Source of the DNA: Hyphomicrobiales bacterium
GTDB lineage: Bacteria > Pseudomonadota > Alphaproteobacteria > Rhizobiales > Rhizobiaceae
Reading direction: 5' to 3'
Length of the DNA: 64,000 bases
Assembly (NCBI GenBank): GCA_900473805.1
Contig: UCMS01000014.1
Coordinates: 186,001 to 250,000, forward strand
Program-made: the position numbers and the translations under genes
Shown: in pieces, positions 8,881 through 18,622 of the stretch
Position numbering within the stretch: position 1 is the stretch's first letter
Layout: each line of letters starts with the position of its first letter
The notes under the pieces: model-generated
The model's database searches: none
What the model was told of the DNA's origin: nothing
What the model saw: the letters and a program-made list of their open reading frames with translations, nothing else

Positions 8881-10407
8881 TTACTCGGAAATGATCTTCA
8901 CGCGCATTCCCGGCGAAACCGTGGACGTGGGTCCGAGCGCATTGATCAGACGGAAGAGTTCAAGTTTGCGATCCGTCCCCAGCATGCGCGCCGAAAGCGT
9001 ACCTACGGTATCACCCGGCCCGACCGTAATCACGCGCACACGCAGAGGCTTGAGCGATGCGGCTTCCTGTGCCGTGATCCGACGGAAGGACGCGCGTAGC
9101 TGTGCCGCGGTTGTTTCGAGAGCCGGGCTGCCTTTGGGTACGGCAGTCAAAAACCGGAAGATCTGTGGGCCAATCCGGATGACGGTAATATCAAAGTCCC
9201 AGCGATCCGCAGAAGCCCTGGCGGTTGCGGCTTCCAGACCATTGACCGAAATCGTCTGGATCGTGTCCGGCAAAAGCCCGGTGACCCAGCCGCTCGAAAT
9301 GTAGTTCGGCAGGCTGATCTTCTGGTTGTCGGCCACGCCATCAAAACGGATGGCGACGTCGCCGGGTCCTGTGGCGAGCACGGCCTCGACCTTATTGTCG
9401 ATCTGGAAGCCGACCGGCACATCGAACCGGATGCCAAGCTGGCCATGCAGGAAGGTCTGGCCGCGCACAAAGCCCTCTTGTGGGCTGTCGCCATAAAGCA
9501 GACCGTCGATGCCGTTCAGGTAATAGTCGCGACCGGTCTCTCCATGCGTACCCTCAGGACCGAAGGCACGAGCATGCCGCTTGGCGAGTTCGACACGTTG
9601 CGGCGCATTCGGATGGCTCGAGAGGAAGTCCAGGCTTTGGTCGGCATCGGGATCGACCGAGGTGAACTGACTGTAGCGCGCCATGGAATCGAGGAAACGG
9701 GCAGCCGCATAAGGATCGTAGCCGGCCTCGCCGAGTGTACGCACGCCAATGACGTCCGCCTGAAGTTCCTGCTGGCGAGAGAAAGCGGCGAGGCGCAGCT
9801 TGCCGCGGGCGAGCGCCTGTTTGCCAGCGAGATCGCTGGACAGAACTTCCGCGACGACGCGGCTTGCAATGACTTCCGCTTCTTCACGGCGCTGACGTTC
9901 GATGCCGTGATTGGCCGTGACGTGAGCCATTTCATGGCTGAGGACGGCCGCGACCTCGGATGCATCATTGGCCAAGGCCAGCAATCCACGTGTCACGTAG
10001 AGATAGCCGCCCGGCAGCGCAAACGCATTGATCGCCGGCGAATTCAGAATGGTGATGCGGTAGGACTGGTTGGGGTTTTCCGACACCGCCGTCAGTGCTC
10101 CGGCGATACGGGCGACGAGACGTTCGGTCTTCGCGTCGGAATATTCGCCCCCATAGGAGGCGACGATGCGGGGATGCTCGCGTGCACCCATCTGCGCACG
10201 AGGGTCACCCTTCTGCACTTCCTCAACGATCTGCGGATTGCTGGACGGCGATACGGACGGCTCATAGGCCTGCTCGAAAAGCGACTGACAGGACGACAAA
10301 ACCAGGCCGCTCACGACGAACGCTGCCACCGTCGACGCAAGCCTTACAGGCCGGCGCCGCCGATCAACATCGGCAGCCATCACGCTGTTCCGGCTGAAAA
10401 ACTGCAT
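8881..10407 (-). CDS. M48-family zinc metalloprotease, predicted lipoprotein (BepA/YfgC-like)
   Basis: 508 residues if started at 10407; an ATG nine codons later is also possible. An arginine-rich N-terminus leads into a hydrophobic helix ending in the lipobox LSSC, with the lipidated Cys at residue 40, so the protein is probably anchored in an envelope membrane. The zinc site HEMAH is at residues 158-162, with the third-ligand helix LQADVIG further on. The C-terminal part is not protease: a beta-rich segment is followed by a LysM-like repeat (VGPGDTVGTLSARM). M48 lipoproteins of this kind act in outer-membrane protein quality control. It is convergent with rpoH across a terminator. Confidence 0.88.
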   Translation of the reverse strand: MQFFSRNSVMAADVDRRRRPVRLASTVAAFVVSGLVLSSCQSLFEQAYEPSVSPSSNPQIVEEVQKGDPRAQMGAREHPRIVASYGGEYSDAKTERLVARIAGALTAVSENPNQSYRITILNSPAINAFALPGGYLYVTRGLLALANDASEVAAVLSHEMAHVTANHGIERQRREEAEVIASRVVAEVLSSDLAGKQALARGKLRLAAFSRQQELQADVIGVRTLGEAGYDPYAAARFLDSMARYSQFTSVDPDADQSLDFLSSHPNAPQRVELAKRHARAFGPEGTHGETGRDYYLNGIDGLLYGDSPQEGFVRGQTFLHGQLGIRFDVPVGFQIDNKVEAVLATGPGDVAIRFDGVADNQKISLPNYISSGWVTGLLPDTIQTISVNGLEAATARASADRWDFDITVIRIGPQIFRFLTAVPKGSPALETTAAQLRASFRRITAQEAASLKPLRVRVITVGPGDTVGTLSARMLGTDRKLELFRLINALGPTSTVSPGMRVKIISE

Positions 10408-10627
10408 CCTGCCCCTTCACCCTGTGCCCGATCGTCTGACCTTTCGGCCAGCCCGGGAGGAGTATCCGTTACCCGGCACCAGAATCGTTCAATCGCGATC
10501 CATCGGCTCATTCCATAATGCGAAACTGTCGCACGCTCTAGACCATAATGGCCGCAACCGCATTGACCAAGCCCCTGCCGCGCTGGGCAACCATTCTCTG
10601 GCCGCATGACAGCAGCGAACGACCAAA

Positions 10628-11371
10628 TTAAGGCGAAGGTTCCCCGGAAAGATCTATGCCGAGAAAGTCGCGGACGGGGGGAAGATCGATTCGTTCGAGA
10701 AATTGCCCCGTCGGTGCATCGATCAGCACGCTGCCGCCATCAATGAAAACGACGTGGCTGGCCAGGCGAGCGAGATCGCGTGGATCATGCGTCACGAGAA
10801 GCACTGTGGCGCCGGTCTCGCGGTGCAGCGTGGCAAGCAGATCAACCATGGAGGCCCGAAGTCCCGGATCGAGCGCCGCGAATGGCTCATCCAGCAACAA
10901 GACCGGACGCCGACGCACGAGCGCACGTGCAAACGCGACCCGTTGACGCTCTCCGCCCGACAAAGACCCCGGCAAGCGCCGCTCATATCCCGAAAGCCCG
11001 ACGCGATCAAGCGCTTCGGATATGGCCATGCGGTCGGCCGGCTGCAGCCTCAGGCCAGGGTGAATTCCAAGGCCGATATTGGTGAATAGATCGAGATGGG
11101 AGAACAGGTTGTTGTCCTGAAAAACCAGAGAAACGGGCCGATCCGCCGGAGCAAGCTGGGTGACATCCTGTCCGCCGATCAGAACCGCGCCACTTTCGGC
11201 GCGTTCAAAACCGGAAACCAGATTGAGCAGAGTTGATTTTCCCGCGCCCGATGGCCCGACGACAGCGGTGATGACGCCGGGCGCGAAGTCGCAGTCGAAC
11301 AGGAACTGGTTTTGTCCGAGCGTAAGCCGGGCGTGATCGAGCCGGATGGAAGCGGAAGCTTTAGGTGGCAT
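10628..11371 (-). CDS. thiQ: Thiamine ABC transporter ATP-binding protein
   Basis: 247 residues. Walker A is GPSGAGKST, the signature is LSGGERQR, Walker B is VLLLDEPFAALD and the switch His is in LLVTHDP. The family-typical QDNNLFSHLD Q-loop segment matches ThiQ, which energises uptake of thiamine and its phosphates at the inner membrane. Its ATG at 11371 lies inside the end of thiP (11-bp overlap), showing translational coupling. It is the last gene of the leftward thiBPQ operon headed by a TPP riboswitch. After the gene come 10408-10627 (220 bp), holding only promoter DNA of the M48 gene and no recognisable element. Confidence 0.93.
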   Translation of the reverse strand: MPPKASASIRLDHARLTLGQNQFLFDCDFAPGVITAVVGPSGAGKSTLLNLVSGFERAESGAVLIGGQDVTQLAPADRPVSLVFQDNNLFSHLDLFTNIGLGIHPGLRLQPADRMAISEALDRVGLSGYERRLPGSLSGGERQRVAFARALVRRRPVLLLDEPFAALDPGLRASMVDLLATLHRETGATVLLVTHDPRDLARLASHVVFIDGGSVLIDAPTGQFLERIDLPPVRDFLGIDLSGEPSP

Positions 11372-13019
11372 GGGCCCGCTCCTTCTGTGAATCGCCGCGT
11401 GAAGAACCGGATGCGCCAACAAGGGCCAGAGCCAGGCAAATGACGCCCAGGATCAACGCGAGACCATCCGCATCATGGCTGCGGTAGCTGCCCATTCTGG
11501 CATAGATCAGGGTCGGCAGCGTTGAGATATTCTCCGAGCCGAACAGCGCGACCGCGCCGAGATCGCCGAGCGAAAGAGCCATGGTGAAGGCGAAGGCTGT
11601 CATGAGCGGCCCCCTCAGAACCGGCCAGTCGACAAGACGAAGTCGCTGGCCGACGGACAAGCCCAGGCTTTCCGACAGGCGCGCCGTGCGCGTGCGGTGT
11701 TCGAAAACGGCGGGTTCGAGAACGCGAACGGCGAACGGCAAAGCCATCAGCGCGTTGATACCCACGACGACGACGGGCGCAAATTCAGCAATATCCCCAT
11801 GCGGCCTGAGTGCCAGGAACCAGCCTGTGGCGAGCACGCTGGTGGGGATCAGCAAGACCAGCGACGAAACCCCGACGAGGCACGCTGAATAAAGGCGCGC
11901 GGGCCATGTCTTTGCCGATGGACCGGTAGACAGCACACCCCGCGCGGCAATCGCGGCATAAGCCCCTCCTGTGGCAAGGAGGCCCGCGACGGTCGCGACG
12001 ATAAGGCTGGTTGTTGCTGCCTGTCGAAAAGCCGGTTGCCCAATGAGACCCATGAGATCGGCCTTCAGGCCCGACGCCACGATCTGGCCAAGCGGCAGTG
12101 CGAGAAAGAGTCCCGCACACGCCAGAACAATGGCATCCAGGAGCAGGACGACGGGGCGACGGCCATCGTAGCGGATAGCCGTCCGGCCGCTTGTCGCGCC
12201 GGTATCGGACACTGCCGGTAGAAAGCTGAGACCCGCCAGAACGCAGGCCGTCACCGTGATCTGGACGAAGGCCAGCGACACCGCCCGCGCCGGATCGAAA
12301 TCGAAGCGGAGTGCCTGATATATCGCCACCTCGATCGTGGTCGCAGCCGGCCCACCACCGAAGATGAGGACGAGCGTGAAGCTGGTGACACAGAGCATAA
12401 AGATCAGCCCGGCAGCACCCGGGATGACACGCGCAAGCACCGGCCATTCCACAAAGCGGAAGCTGGAGAGAGGCGAAAGACCAAGACTGGCCGTCGTTCG
12501 CCAGTATTCCGCAGGCACGCGTTCCAGGGCCGAGAGCATCAGCCGGGTCGCAAGCGGCAAATTGAAGAACACGTGGGCAATCAAGATACCGGACAACCCA
12601 TAGATTGAAATCGGTTGCGAGAACCCGAGCGCTGCAAGCGCATCATTGACCAAACCGTTGCGGCCGAAGATGCCGATCAGGCCAAGCGCGCCGATCAGGA
12701 CCGGCAAACCCATGGGCACTGCCATGAGCCGGATCAGCCATTGCCGGCCGGGAAAAGACGGTTGGCGCGCCAGCGCACTGGCAACGGGGACCGCGAGACC
12801 GACGGCGATCAATGTGGAAAGCAGAGCTTGCCACAACGTGAACCCGAGCACGGCTTGGACCACCGGGTCGGAAAAAGCTTGCCACAAGCCACCTGCCCGG
12901 CCCGAAAGCAGGAAAATGAGAGCCACGCCGACAAAGGCTGAAGTAAGGCCGAGGACGAGAAGGCCGCCCGCGAGCGCAGGCAGCCTCTGTCGGCGGGACT
13001 GGTGCAGCGGACGCAGCAT
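11361..13019 (-). CDS. thiP: Thiamine ABC transporter permease
   Basis: 552 residues, a tandem duplication of the binding-protein-dependent permease domain with about twelve predicted membrane helices. Each half ends in an EAA-type loop, seen in the first half as EYWRTTASLGLSPLSSFRFVEWP and in the second as SESLGLSVGQRLRLVDWP, which dock onto ThiQ. This duplicated architecture is normal for ThiP. It begins 7 bp after the thiB stop and overlaps thiQ. The N-terminal MLRPLHQSRRQR is positively charged, as expected of a cytoplasmic start. Confidence 0.93.
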   Translation of the reverse strand: MLRPLHQSRRQRLPALAGGLLVLGLTSAFVGVALIFLLSGRAGGLWQAFSDPVVQAVLGFTLWQALLSTLIAVGLAVPVASALARQPSFPGRQWLIRLMAVPMGLPVLIGALGLIGIFGRNGLVNDALAALGFSQPISIYGLSGILIAHVFFNLPLATRLMLSALERVPAEYWRTTASLGLSPLSSFRFVEWPVLARVIPGAAGLIFMLCVTSFTLVLIFGGGPAATTIEVAIYQALRFDFDPARAVSLAFVQITVTACVLAGLSFLPAVSDTGATSGRTAIRYDGRRPVVLLLDAIVLACAGLFLALPLGQIVASGLKADLMGLIGQPAFRQAATTSLIVATVAGLLATGGAYAAIAARGVLSTGPSAKTWPARLYSACLVGVSSLVLLIPTSVLATGWFLALRPHGDIAEFAPVVVVGINALMALPFAVRVLEPAVFEHRTRTARLSESLGLSVGQRLRLVDWPVLRGPLMTAFAFTMALSLGDLGAVALFGSENISTLPTLIYARMGSYRSHDADGLALILGVICLALALVGASGSSRGDSQKERAHAT

Positions 13020-13026
13020 CAGCGGT

Positions 13027-14052
13027 TCAGTCGAGTGTCATGGCTTTCAGCCATTCGTCGATCCAGGCCTGACGGTTGGCCGCAACTTCGGCCGGAGTCA
13101 TGAGGAAGGTCGTCTTCGGCTGGACGAGCGTTTCGAAGGCAGAGGGGAGCGGCTCGGAAGTGGCTGCAACCGGCATCATCCAGTTGTTCGTTGGGATCGT
13201 GTCCTGGAAACCAGGCTCAAGCATGAAGGCCAGGAACTGTCGCGCGAGATCCTTCTCCGGCGCATTCTTCAGGATGCCGGCAACCTCGATCTGAATGTAA
13301 TGCCCTTCGGAGAAGTCGGCCGCCTGATAGCGGTCAGTGTTTTCTGCAACCATGTGATAGGCCGGAGACGTCGTATAAGACAACACCATCGGCGCCTCGC
13401 CCTTGGTGAACAGGCCATAGGCTTCCGACCAGCCGGGGGTCACGGTGAGAATGCGACCCTTCAGCTTTGTCCAGGCCTCTGCCGACTTGTCGCCATAGAC
13501 CGACTTCACCCAGAGCAACAGGCCAAGCCCGGGCGTGGACGTGCGAGGATCCTGAATGACAATCTTCTGGCTCGGGTCACCCTCGACCAGATCCTTGAGG
13601 CTCTTGGGTGGCGTCTTGATGGTCTGGGTATCGTAGATCACGGCAAAGTGGCCGTAGTCATAGGGGACGAAGACGTCGTCACGGAAGCCTCCGGGAACAC
13701 TGACCTTCGATGCGTCGATCCCTGCATTTTCGAACAAACCGGTCTGTTTGGCTTCATCAACGAGATTCGTATCGAGGCCAAGAACGACGTCGGCCTTCGA
13801 CCCCTCGCCTTCGAGCTTAAGCCGCGTCAGAAGAGCCACCCCGTCCGCGACACCGACAAAGTTCACGCTGCAGTCGCAAGTCTTCTCGAAAGCTTCCTTG
13901 ACCTTCGGTCCGGGGCCCCATTCGGAAATGAAGCTTTCGTAGGTATAGACGGTGAGGACCTTGTCGTCCGCCCGGACAGGCAAGGTGAAGCCGACAGTCA
14001 ACATGGCGGCCGCGAGGCCGGAGCGGAAACAGGTAGCGAGATATGACGGCAT
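13027..14052 (-). CDS. thiB: Thiamine-binding periplasmic protein
   Basis: 341 residues from ATG 14052, which is preceded by an ideal GGAGG. A Sec signal peptide of about 28 residues ends in the VRA cleavage motif. The mature protein begins with [13 protein letters not shown] and contains the [15 protein letters not shown] segment, both typical of ThiB/TbpA. It captures thiamine, TMP or TPP in the periplasm and delivers it to ThiP. It is the first gene after the TPP riboswitch, so expression should fall when TPP is plentiful. Confidence 0.94.
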   Translation of the reverse strand: MPSYLATCFRSGLAAAMLTVGFTLPVRADDKVLTVYTYESFISEWGPGPKVKEAFEKTCDCSVNFVGVADGVALLTRLKLEGEGSKADVVLGLDTNLVDEAKQTGLFENAGIDASKVSVPGGFRDDVFVPYDYGHFAVIYDTQTIKTPPKSLKDLVEGDPSQKIVIQDPRTSTPGLGLLLWVKSVYGDKSAEAWTKLKGRILTVTPGWSEAYGLFTKGEAPMVLSYTTSPAYHMVAENTDRYQAADFSEGHYIQIEVAGILKNAPEKDLARQFLAFMLEPGFQDTIPTNNWMMPVAATSEPLPSAFETLVQPKTTFLMTPAEVAANRQAWIDEWLKAMTLD

Positions 14053-14112
14053 GACGCCCTCCTCCAAAAAATCATTGATATCGGGATAGGGCGTTTGCGA
14101 TCGACGCGTCTA

Positions 14113-14206
14113 ATCCCTCCGCCGGTGTTAGCCGGATCAGGTTCCGCGGGTTGGCTGACGCCTCTCAGCATTCCGGTAAAGTCAGATCGGAAGGCACCCC
14201 GTTAGA
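14113..14206 (-). ncRNA. TPP riboswitch (THI element) controlling thiBPQ
   Basis: Read on the minus strand, the canonical blocks appear in order: ACGGGGTGC near 14200, CTGAGAGG around 14160, the ACCCGCGGAACCTGATC thi-box around 14135-14150, and the closing GGCTAACACCGGCGGAGGGA arm. The element ends about 60 bases before the thiB start, so it could act on translation or by early termination. TPP binding is known to repress this class. Confidence 0.96.
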
Positions 14207-14344
14207 GCAAACAAGGAGATAGCGCGCCGCTCCTGCGAGTGCAAGATGGCTGGGCCAGGCGCGCTCGATTGGTAATTGAAACGCAATGCAGCCATGGTAC
14301 GCAGACAATCAGACTGTGCTGAATATTCCGGGGCAAGAAGAGGC

Positions 14345-16135
14345 ATGACGAGTGACATGAGCGGAAAGCCGGCCTCTGCTGAGCAGGCCATCGCCTCAGT
14401 TGAAGCGAGTTTCCGCAAGCAGATGGCCATCGCGCTTCACAGCTTCTGGCATTCAGCCATCCGCAACCGTATCCTTGCCTTCGCGCTCGCATTGGTCGTG
14501 GTCATCCTCGCCACCGCTTACGGGACCGTTCTGCTCAACCACTGGAACGCGCCCTTCTACAACGCGTTGGAACAGCGTAATTTGCCGGCATTTCTCCAGG
14601 AACTACGAAATTTCGCTGTGATTGCCGGCGCACTTCTCGTCCTCAACGTCGTTCAGGCCTGGCTGAACCAGATGACGGCACTGCACATGCGCGAGGGCTT
14701 GACCCGCGACGTAATCGACCAGTGGCTGGCAGGACGCCGGGCGTTTCGTCTGTCAATGACGAGCCCGCTCGGGGTCAACCCGGACCAACGACTGCATGAA
14801 GACGCACGCAAGCTGGCAGAAATGACGACTTCTTTGTCGATCGGCCTGTTTAACGCGACGATCCTTCTGGTGAGCTTCATAGGGGTGCTTTGGGGTCTGT
14901 CGAGCGACTTCGTCTTCAAGCTCGGAGACTGGAGCTTCCGAATCCCAGGCTACATGGTCTGGGGCGCGATCCTGTATGCCCTCGCCGCTTCCCTCCTGAG
15001 CCGTCTTGTCGGCAGACGGCTGTCGACCCTGAACGCCGAGCGATATGCGCGCGAGGCGGACCTGCGTTTTTCGCTGATGCGCGCCAATGAGAATCTTGAA
15101 GCGATCGCCGTTGCGCGGGGAGAGGACACAGAAAAGCGGCACATCCATCAAACGCTGGACAGCGTCTTGGGCTCCATCCGCAATCTGGCGCTCGCGCTGA
15201 CCAATCTCACCTGGGTCACGGCAGGTTTCGGTTGGCTGGCGATTATCGTCCCGATTCTGATTGCCTCACCCGCCTACTTTGCGGGGACGATTACCTTCGG
15301 CGGCCTGATGATGGCGGCCGCAGCCTTCACCCAAGTGTATTCCGCGCTCCGCTGGTATGTCGACAACTTCGGCCAGATCGCCGACTGGCGAGCCGCACTG
15401 CTCAGGGTGACCGTCTTCCGTGCTGCTCTCGATACCATGGACCAAACCGACACGACTTCCGGCAATATAGAGATCTCGATGTCCGAGGACGGGGTATTGC
15501 GCCTGAAAGCCCTCGAAATTGGCGTGGCTACGTCCGCAGAGAATAACGGCAGTGCATTTCGCCTTGCGGAACGAGACGTGGAGATCGCGCCAGGCGAACA
15601 TGTGATGGTCAACGGCGACCAAGGCGTCAATCGCAAGCTCTTTTTCAATGCCCTTGCGGGCCTGTGGCCCTTCGGCAAGGGGCGAATTCTGCTTCCGGCC
15701 GGTGCCGAAATCCTCTTTGTCCCACAGATTGCTTACTTGCCGGAAGGAAAGCTGCGCAGCCTTCTCGCTTATCCGGTGCCCTCCGCAAAGTTTACAGACG
15801 AGGACTTGAGATCCGCCCTGGAAAGGGTGGGCTTGCGGCATCTCGGCACGCGACTTGAGGAGCGCGCGCGCTGGGAAAGGCTCCTCGACAAGGATGAGCA
15901 GATGGCCCTTGCATTTGCCAATATTCTCCTGCGCAAGCCACGCTGGGTCGTATTCTTCGATGTACTGGAAGGCTTGGAACCGGAGACCGAGGCTCGTTTG
16001 GCAGCTCTGCTGGGCGAGATGACCGAGACCACCCTGCTTTACATCGGTCGTTCCGCCGCTTTCGCGAAGGCCACCGGGGCAAGGCTGGTGCATCTCGAGC
16101 GCGTGATGAATAACGCGCCAGAGAAGCCTGCTTAA
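14345..16135 (+). CDS. SbmA/BacA-like ABC transporter with a degenerate ATPase domain (YddA-type architecture)
   Basis: About 596 residues. The N-terminal 320 residues form an SbmA/BacA-like membrane domain with family segments LNHWNAPFYNALEQR and NPDQRLHEDARKL, and a long cytoplasmic helix RLSTLNAERYAREADLRFSL. The C-terminal domain aligns in position with the ATPase domain of YddA-like exporters, keeping the family phrase ALAGLWPFGKG. However, the catalytic motifs are lost: Walker A reads NGDQGVNRK (15611-15637) instead of GxxGxGKS/T, the signature position reads LDKDEQMALA instead of LSxGEQQR, and Walker B reads FFDVLEG without the catalytic Glu. It is probably not an ATP-driven pump. SbmA/BacA proteins import peptides by proton coupling, and BacA matters for rhizobial symbiosis. 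Stop codon overlaps that of the next gene. Confidence 0.85.
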   Translation: MTSDMSGKPASAEQAIASVEASFRKQMAIALHSFWHSAIRNRILAFALALVVVILATAYGTVLLNHWNAPFYNALEQRNLPAFLQELRNFAVIAGALLVLNVVQAWLNQMTALHMREGLTRDVIDQWLAGRRAFRLSMTSPLGVNPDQRLHEDARKLAEMTTSLSIGLFNATILLVSFIGVLWGLSSDFVFKLGDWSFRIPGYMVWGAILYALAASLLSRLVGRRLSTLNAERYAREADLRFSLMRANENLEAIAVARGEDTEKRHIHQTLDSVLGSIRNLALALTNLTWVTAGFGWLAIIVPILIASPAYFAGTITFGGLMMAAAAFTQVYSALRWYVDNFGQIADWRAALLRVTVFRAALDTMDQTDTTSGNIEISMSEDGVLRLKALEIGVATSAENNGSAFRLAERDVEIAPGEHVMVNGDQGVNRKLFFNALAGLWPFGKGRILLPAGAEILFVPQIAYLPEGKLRSLLAYPVPSAKFTDEDLRSALERVGLRHLGTRLEERARWERLLDKDEQMALAFANILLRKPRWVVFFDVLEGLEPETEARLAALLGEMTETTLLYIGRSAAFAKATGARLVHLERVMNNAPEKPA

Positions 16136-17964
16136 CCTTCAAGTTCCTCGCGCAGCATTTCGAGTTCCAGCCATTCCTCTTCCCAGCGCGTAATATCGGC
16201 GCGGAGCTTCTCCATCTCGGCAGCAAGCCTGTTGAAGGTTGCGGGATCCTTGGCAAAGAGGTTGGGGTCGGCCATCTTAGCCTCGCGCGCGGCGATCTCC
16301 TTCTCTGCCTTTTCCATATCCTTCGGCAGGTTCTCCAGGGCAAATTTCTGCTTGAAAGAGAGCTTGCCCTTGTTCTTTGAGCCGCTATCGGCCGGTTTGG
16401 CGCCTGCACTCTCCTGGGTCTTTGCTTTTTCGGCTTTCTCCGCTCGTTTGCGCTCGTCTTCGACACCCTTGCGCTGCGCAAGCATATCCGAATAGCCCCC
16501 GGCATATTCGATCCAGCGACCATCCGGCGCGTCCGGATTGGCTGGAGCGATAGTCGAGGTCACCGTACGGTCGAGAAAATCGCGGTCATGGCTCACCAGA
16601 ATGACTGTACCCGAGTACCCGGCGACGATTTCCTGCAACAGGTCGAGAGTCTCGATATCGAGATCATTCGTTGGCTCATCGAGGATCAGCAGGTTAGAAG
16701 GTTTGGCCATGATCCGCGCCAGCATCAACCGGGCGCGTTCCCCACCGGACAGGTTGCGGATCGGCGTACGAGCCTGCTCCGGCTGAAAGAGGAAGTCCTT
16801 CATATAACCGGTGACGTGCTTCTGCTCCCCATTGACCAACAGGTTCTCGCCGCGCCCGTCGGTCAGATAATGGGCAAGCGAATCATCGGGGTTAAGGTCT
16901 TCACGCTTTTGGTCGAGCACCGCAATCTCAAGATTCGTGCCGAGCTTGATCACGCCTTCGTCAGGCTGCAACTGACCCGTGAGCATCTTCAGAAGCGTCG
17001 TCTTGCCCGCCCCGTTCGGTCCGATCAAACCGATGCAGTCTCCACGATGCACGCGGATCGAAAAAGGCGCAACGATGGTTCGATCGCCATAGGCCTTGGT
17101 GATCTTCTCCGCCTCGACGACCAGCTTGCCGCTTTCCCGGCCTTCGCTGACCGCAGCCTGGATTGTGCCCTGTGGTCCCTTGTGCCCCCGGTAATCCGCG
17201 CGCAGGGCCTGAAGATTTCCCAGCCGCCGCATGTTGCGCTTGCGCCGGGCGGTAACCCCGTAGCGCAGCCAGTGCTCTTCGCGTTCAATCTGACGGCCAA
17301 GCTTGTGCTGCTCTATTTCTTCTTCTTCCAGCACCTTGTCGCGCCATTCTTCGAAATGGCCAAAGCCGCGGGCGAGTCGCCGGGACAGACCGCGATCAAG
17401 CCAGACGGTGGCGGTCGAGATCTTTTCCAGGAAGCGCCTGTCGTGGGAAATGAGAACGAGCGCGCTGCGGGTCTTCTGCAGTTCACCTTCAAGCCACTCG
17501 ATGGTCGGCAGGTCGAGATGGTTCGTCGGCTCGTCAAGCATGAGGATATCGGGTTCAGGCGCCAGTACGCGGGCGAGTGCCGCCCGGCGCGCTTCGCCGC
17601 CAGAAAGCCGTGTCGGGTCTTCCTGGCCCGTCAAACCCAGATGCTCCAAGAGATAGGTCACACGATAAGGATCGTCTCCCGGTCCAAGTCCTGCCTCGGC
17701 ATAGGCCTGCACGGTTGCATAGCCGGCAAAGTCTGGTGCCTGTTCAAGGTAGCGGATCGTCGAGGCCGGGTGACGAAAGACCTCCCCCGATTGCGGCTCG
17801 ACCAGACCGGCCGCGATCTTCATCAACGTCGATTTGCCCGATCCGTTGCGGCCGACCAGACAGATCCTGTCACCAGGTTCCACCTGCAGTCCGGCGCCAT
17901 TCAAGAGCGGCGTTCCGCCGAAGGAGAGGAAGATATCGTCGAGTTTAAGTATGGGAGGCGCCAA
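16132..17964 (-). CDS. ABC-F family ATPase (Uup-like)
   Basis: About 610 residues from a TTG at 17964. There are two soluble ABC domains: Walker A GRNGSGKST and GPNGAGKTT, signatures LSGGEARR and LSGGERAR, Walker B LMLDEPTNHLDLPTIEWLE and LILDEPTNDLDIETLDLL. They are joined by an ABC-F linker and followed by a charged coiled-coil tail rich in Lys and Glu, as in Uup. There are no membrane helices. ABC-F proteins act on the ribosome; Uup is linked to precise excision and ribosome rescue. The frame continues 30 codons upstream, but that part overlaps the thiamine diphosphokinase gene and lacks similarity. It lies 4 bp behind that gene, so they probably share a transcript. Confidence 0.9.
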   Translation of the reverse strand: MAPPILKLDDIFLSFGGTPLLNGAGLQVEPGDRICLVGRNGSGKSTLMKIAAGLVEPQSGEVFRHPASTIRYLEQAPDFAGYATVQAYAEAGLGPGDDPYRVTYLLEHLGLTGQEDPTRLSGGEARRAALARVLAPEPDILMLDEPTNHLDLPTIEWLEGELQKTRSALVLISHDRRFLEKISTATVWLDRGLSRRLARGFGHFEEWRDKVLEEEEIEQHKLGRQIEREEHWLRYGVTARRKRNMRRLGNLQALRADYRGHKGPQGTIQAAVSEGRESGKLVVEAEKITKAYGDRTIVAPFSIRVHRGDCIGLIGPNGAGKTTLLKMLTGQLQPDEGVIKLGTNLEIAVLDQKREDLNPDDSLAHYLTDGRGENLLVNGEQKHVTGYMKDFLFQPEQARTPIRNLSGGERARLMLARIMAKPSNLLILDEPTNDLDIETLDLLQEIVAGYSGTVILVSHDRDFLDRTVTSTIAPANPDAPDGRWIEYAGGYSDMLAQRKGVEDERKRAEKAEKAKTQESAGAKPADSGSKNKGKLSFKQKFALENLPKDMEKAEKEIAAREAKMADPNLFAKDPATFNRLAAEMEKLRADITRWEEEWLELEMLREELEG

Positions 17965-17968
17965 GGCT

Positions 17969-18622
17969 TCAGGCTCCAGAAAGATCGTAGGGGCGCGCCA
18001 GCAGAACCGCGCGGCCACGGGTGAGCGACACCGAAACGGGACCTTCGGCGACATTGGAAATGGTGCGGGACGACCCGAAAGCCAGAGAGAAATCGGTGAG
18101 CGGATAGCGTGCGTTGCGAATGGTCAGCCCTTCGAGCGCGGTGAAGCCCAGAACCGAAAACAGAGCTCCCTTGGGCAATTCCAGCTCGAGCTGGCTCTCA
18201 TCGGCAAAGGGATAGGCCTCCTCATCACCCGAGGTCAGCACCACCTCGAAACCGTCTTCCACCAGGCCGAGCGCATTCAGATAGTGCTGCAGGGCGTGGT
18301 CGGACCGCTCTCCGCCGAGGGCCCCGGCAAAGATCAACCGCGTGGCACCGCGGGAAATGGCCTCGGCAACGGCAATTTCGCCGTCTGTTGCGGCCTTGGC
18401 TGCAGGATACGTCCGACGCTCGACGCCAGGCCATGCCGAAAGGAGACTTGCCTCACTGCTGTCGAAGTCACCTGCCCAAAGTTCCGGGACGATCCCCAAT
18501 GCGGATGCATGCCGCATCCCGCTGTCGGCAGCAATCGCACGGCTGCCTTCGGTCAGCGCTTTGAGGCGATCCGTGACGGTCAGATGGCCGCCGAGAAGGA
18601 GGGTGAAGCACGCATTTTTCAT
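17969..18622 (-). CDS. thiN: Thiamine diphosphokinase
   Basis: 217 residues. The diagnostic GDFDS motif at residues 51-55, the ADSGMRHA strand before it, the KAATDGEIAVAEA segment and GALGGERSDH match bacterial thiamine pyrophosphokinase. The enzyme transfers pyrophosphate from ATP to thiamine, giving TPP. The ATG at 18622 has GGGCAGG in front; another ATG lies 12 bp upstream. It stands 3.9 kb from the thiBPQ importer, so uptake and activation of thiamine are encoded close together, although no riboswitch was seen before this gene. It is divergent from the MoxR gene over about 170 bp. Confidence 0.9.
   Translation of the reverse strand: MKNACFTLLLGGHLTVTDRLKALTEGSRAIAADSGMRHASALGIVPELWAGDFDSSEASLLSAWPGVERRTYPAAKAATDGEIAVAEAISRGATRLIFAGALGGERSDHALQHYLNALGLVEDGFEVVLTSGDEEAYPFADESQLELELPKGALFSVLGFTALEGLTIRNARYPLTDFSLAFGSSRTISNVAEGPVSVSLTRGRAVLLARPYDLSGA

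Noticed and set aside
16588..18024. 478-codon plus-strand frame opposite the ABC-F gene
   Set aside because: Antisense shadow of a complete ABC-F protein with all motifs on the other strand.
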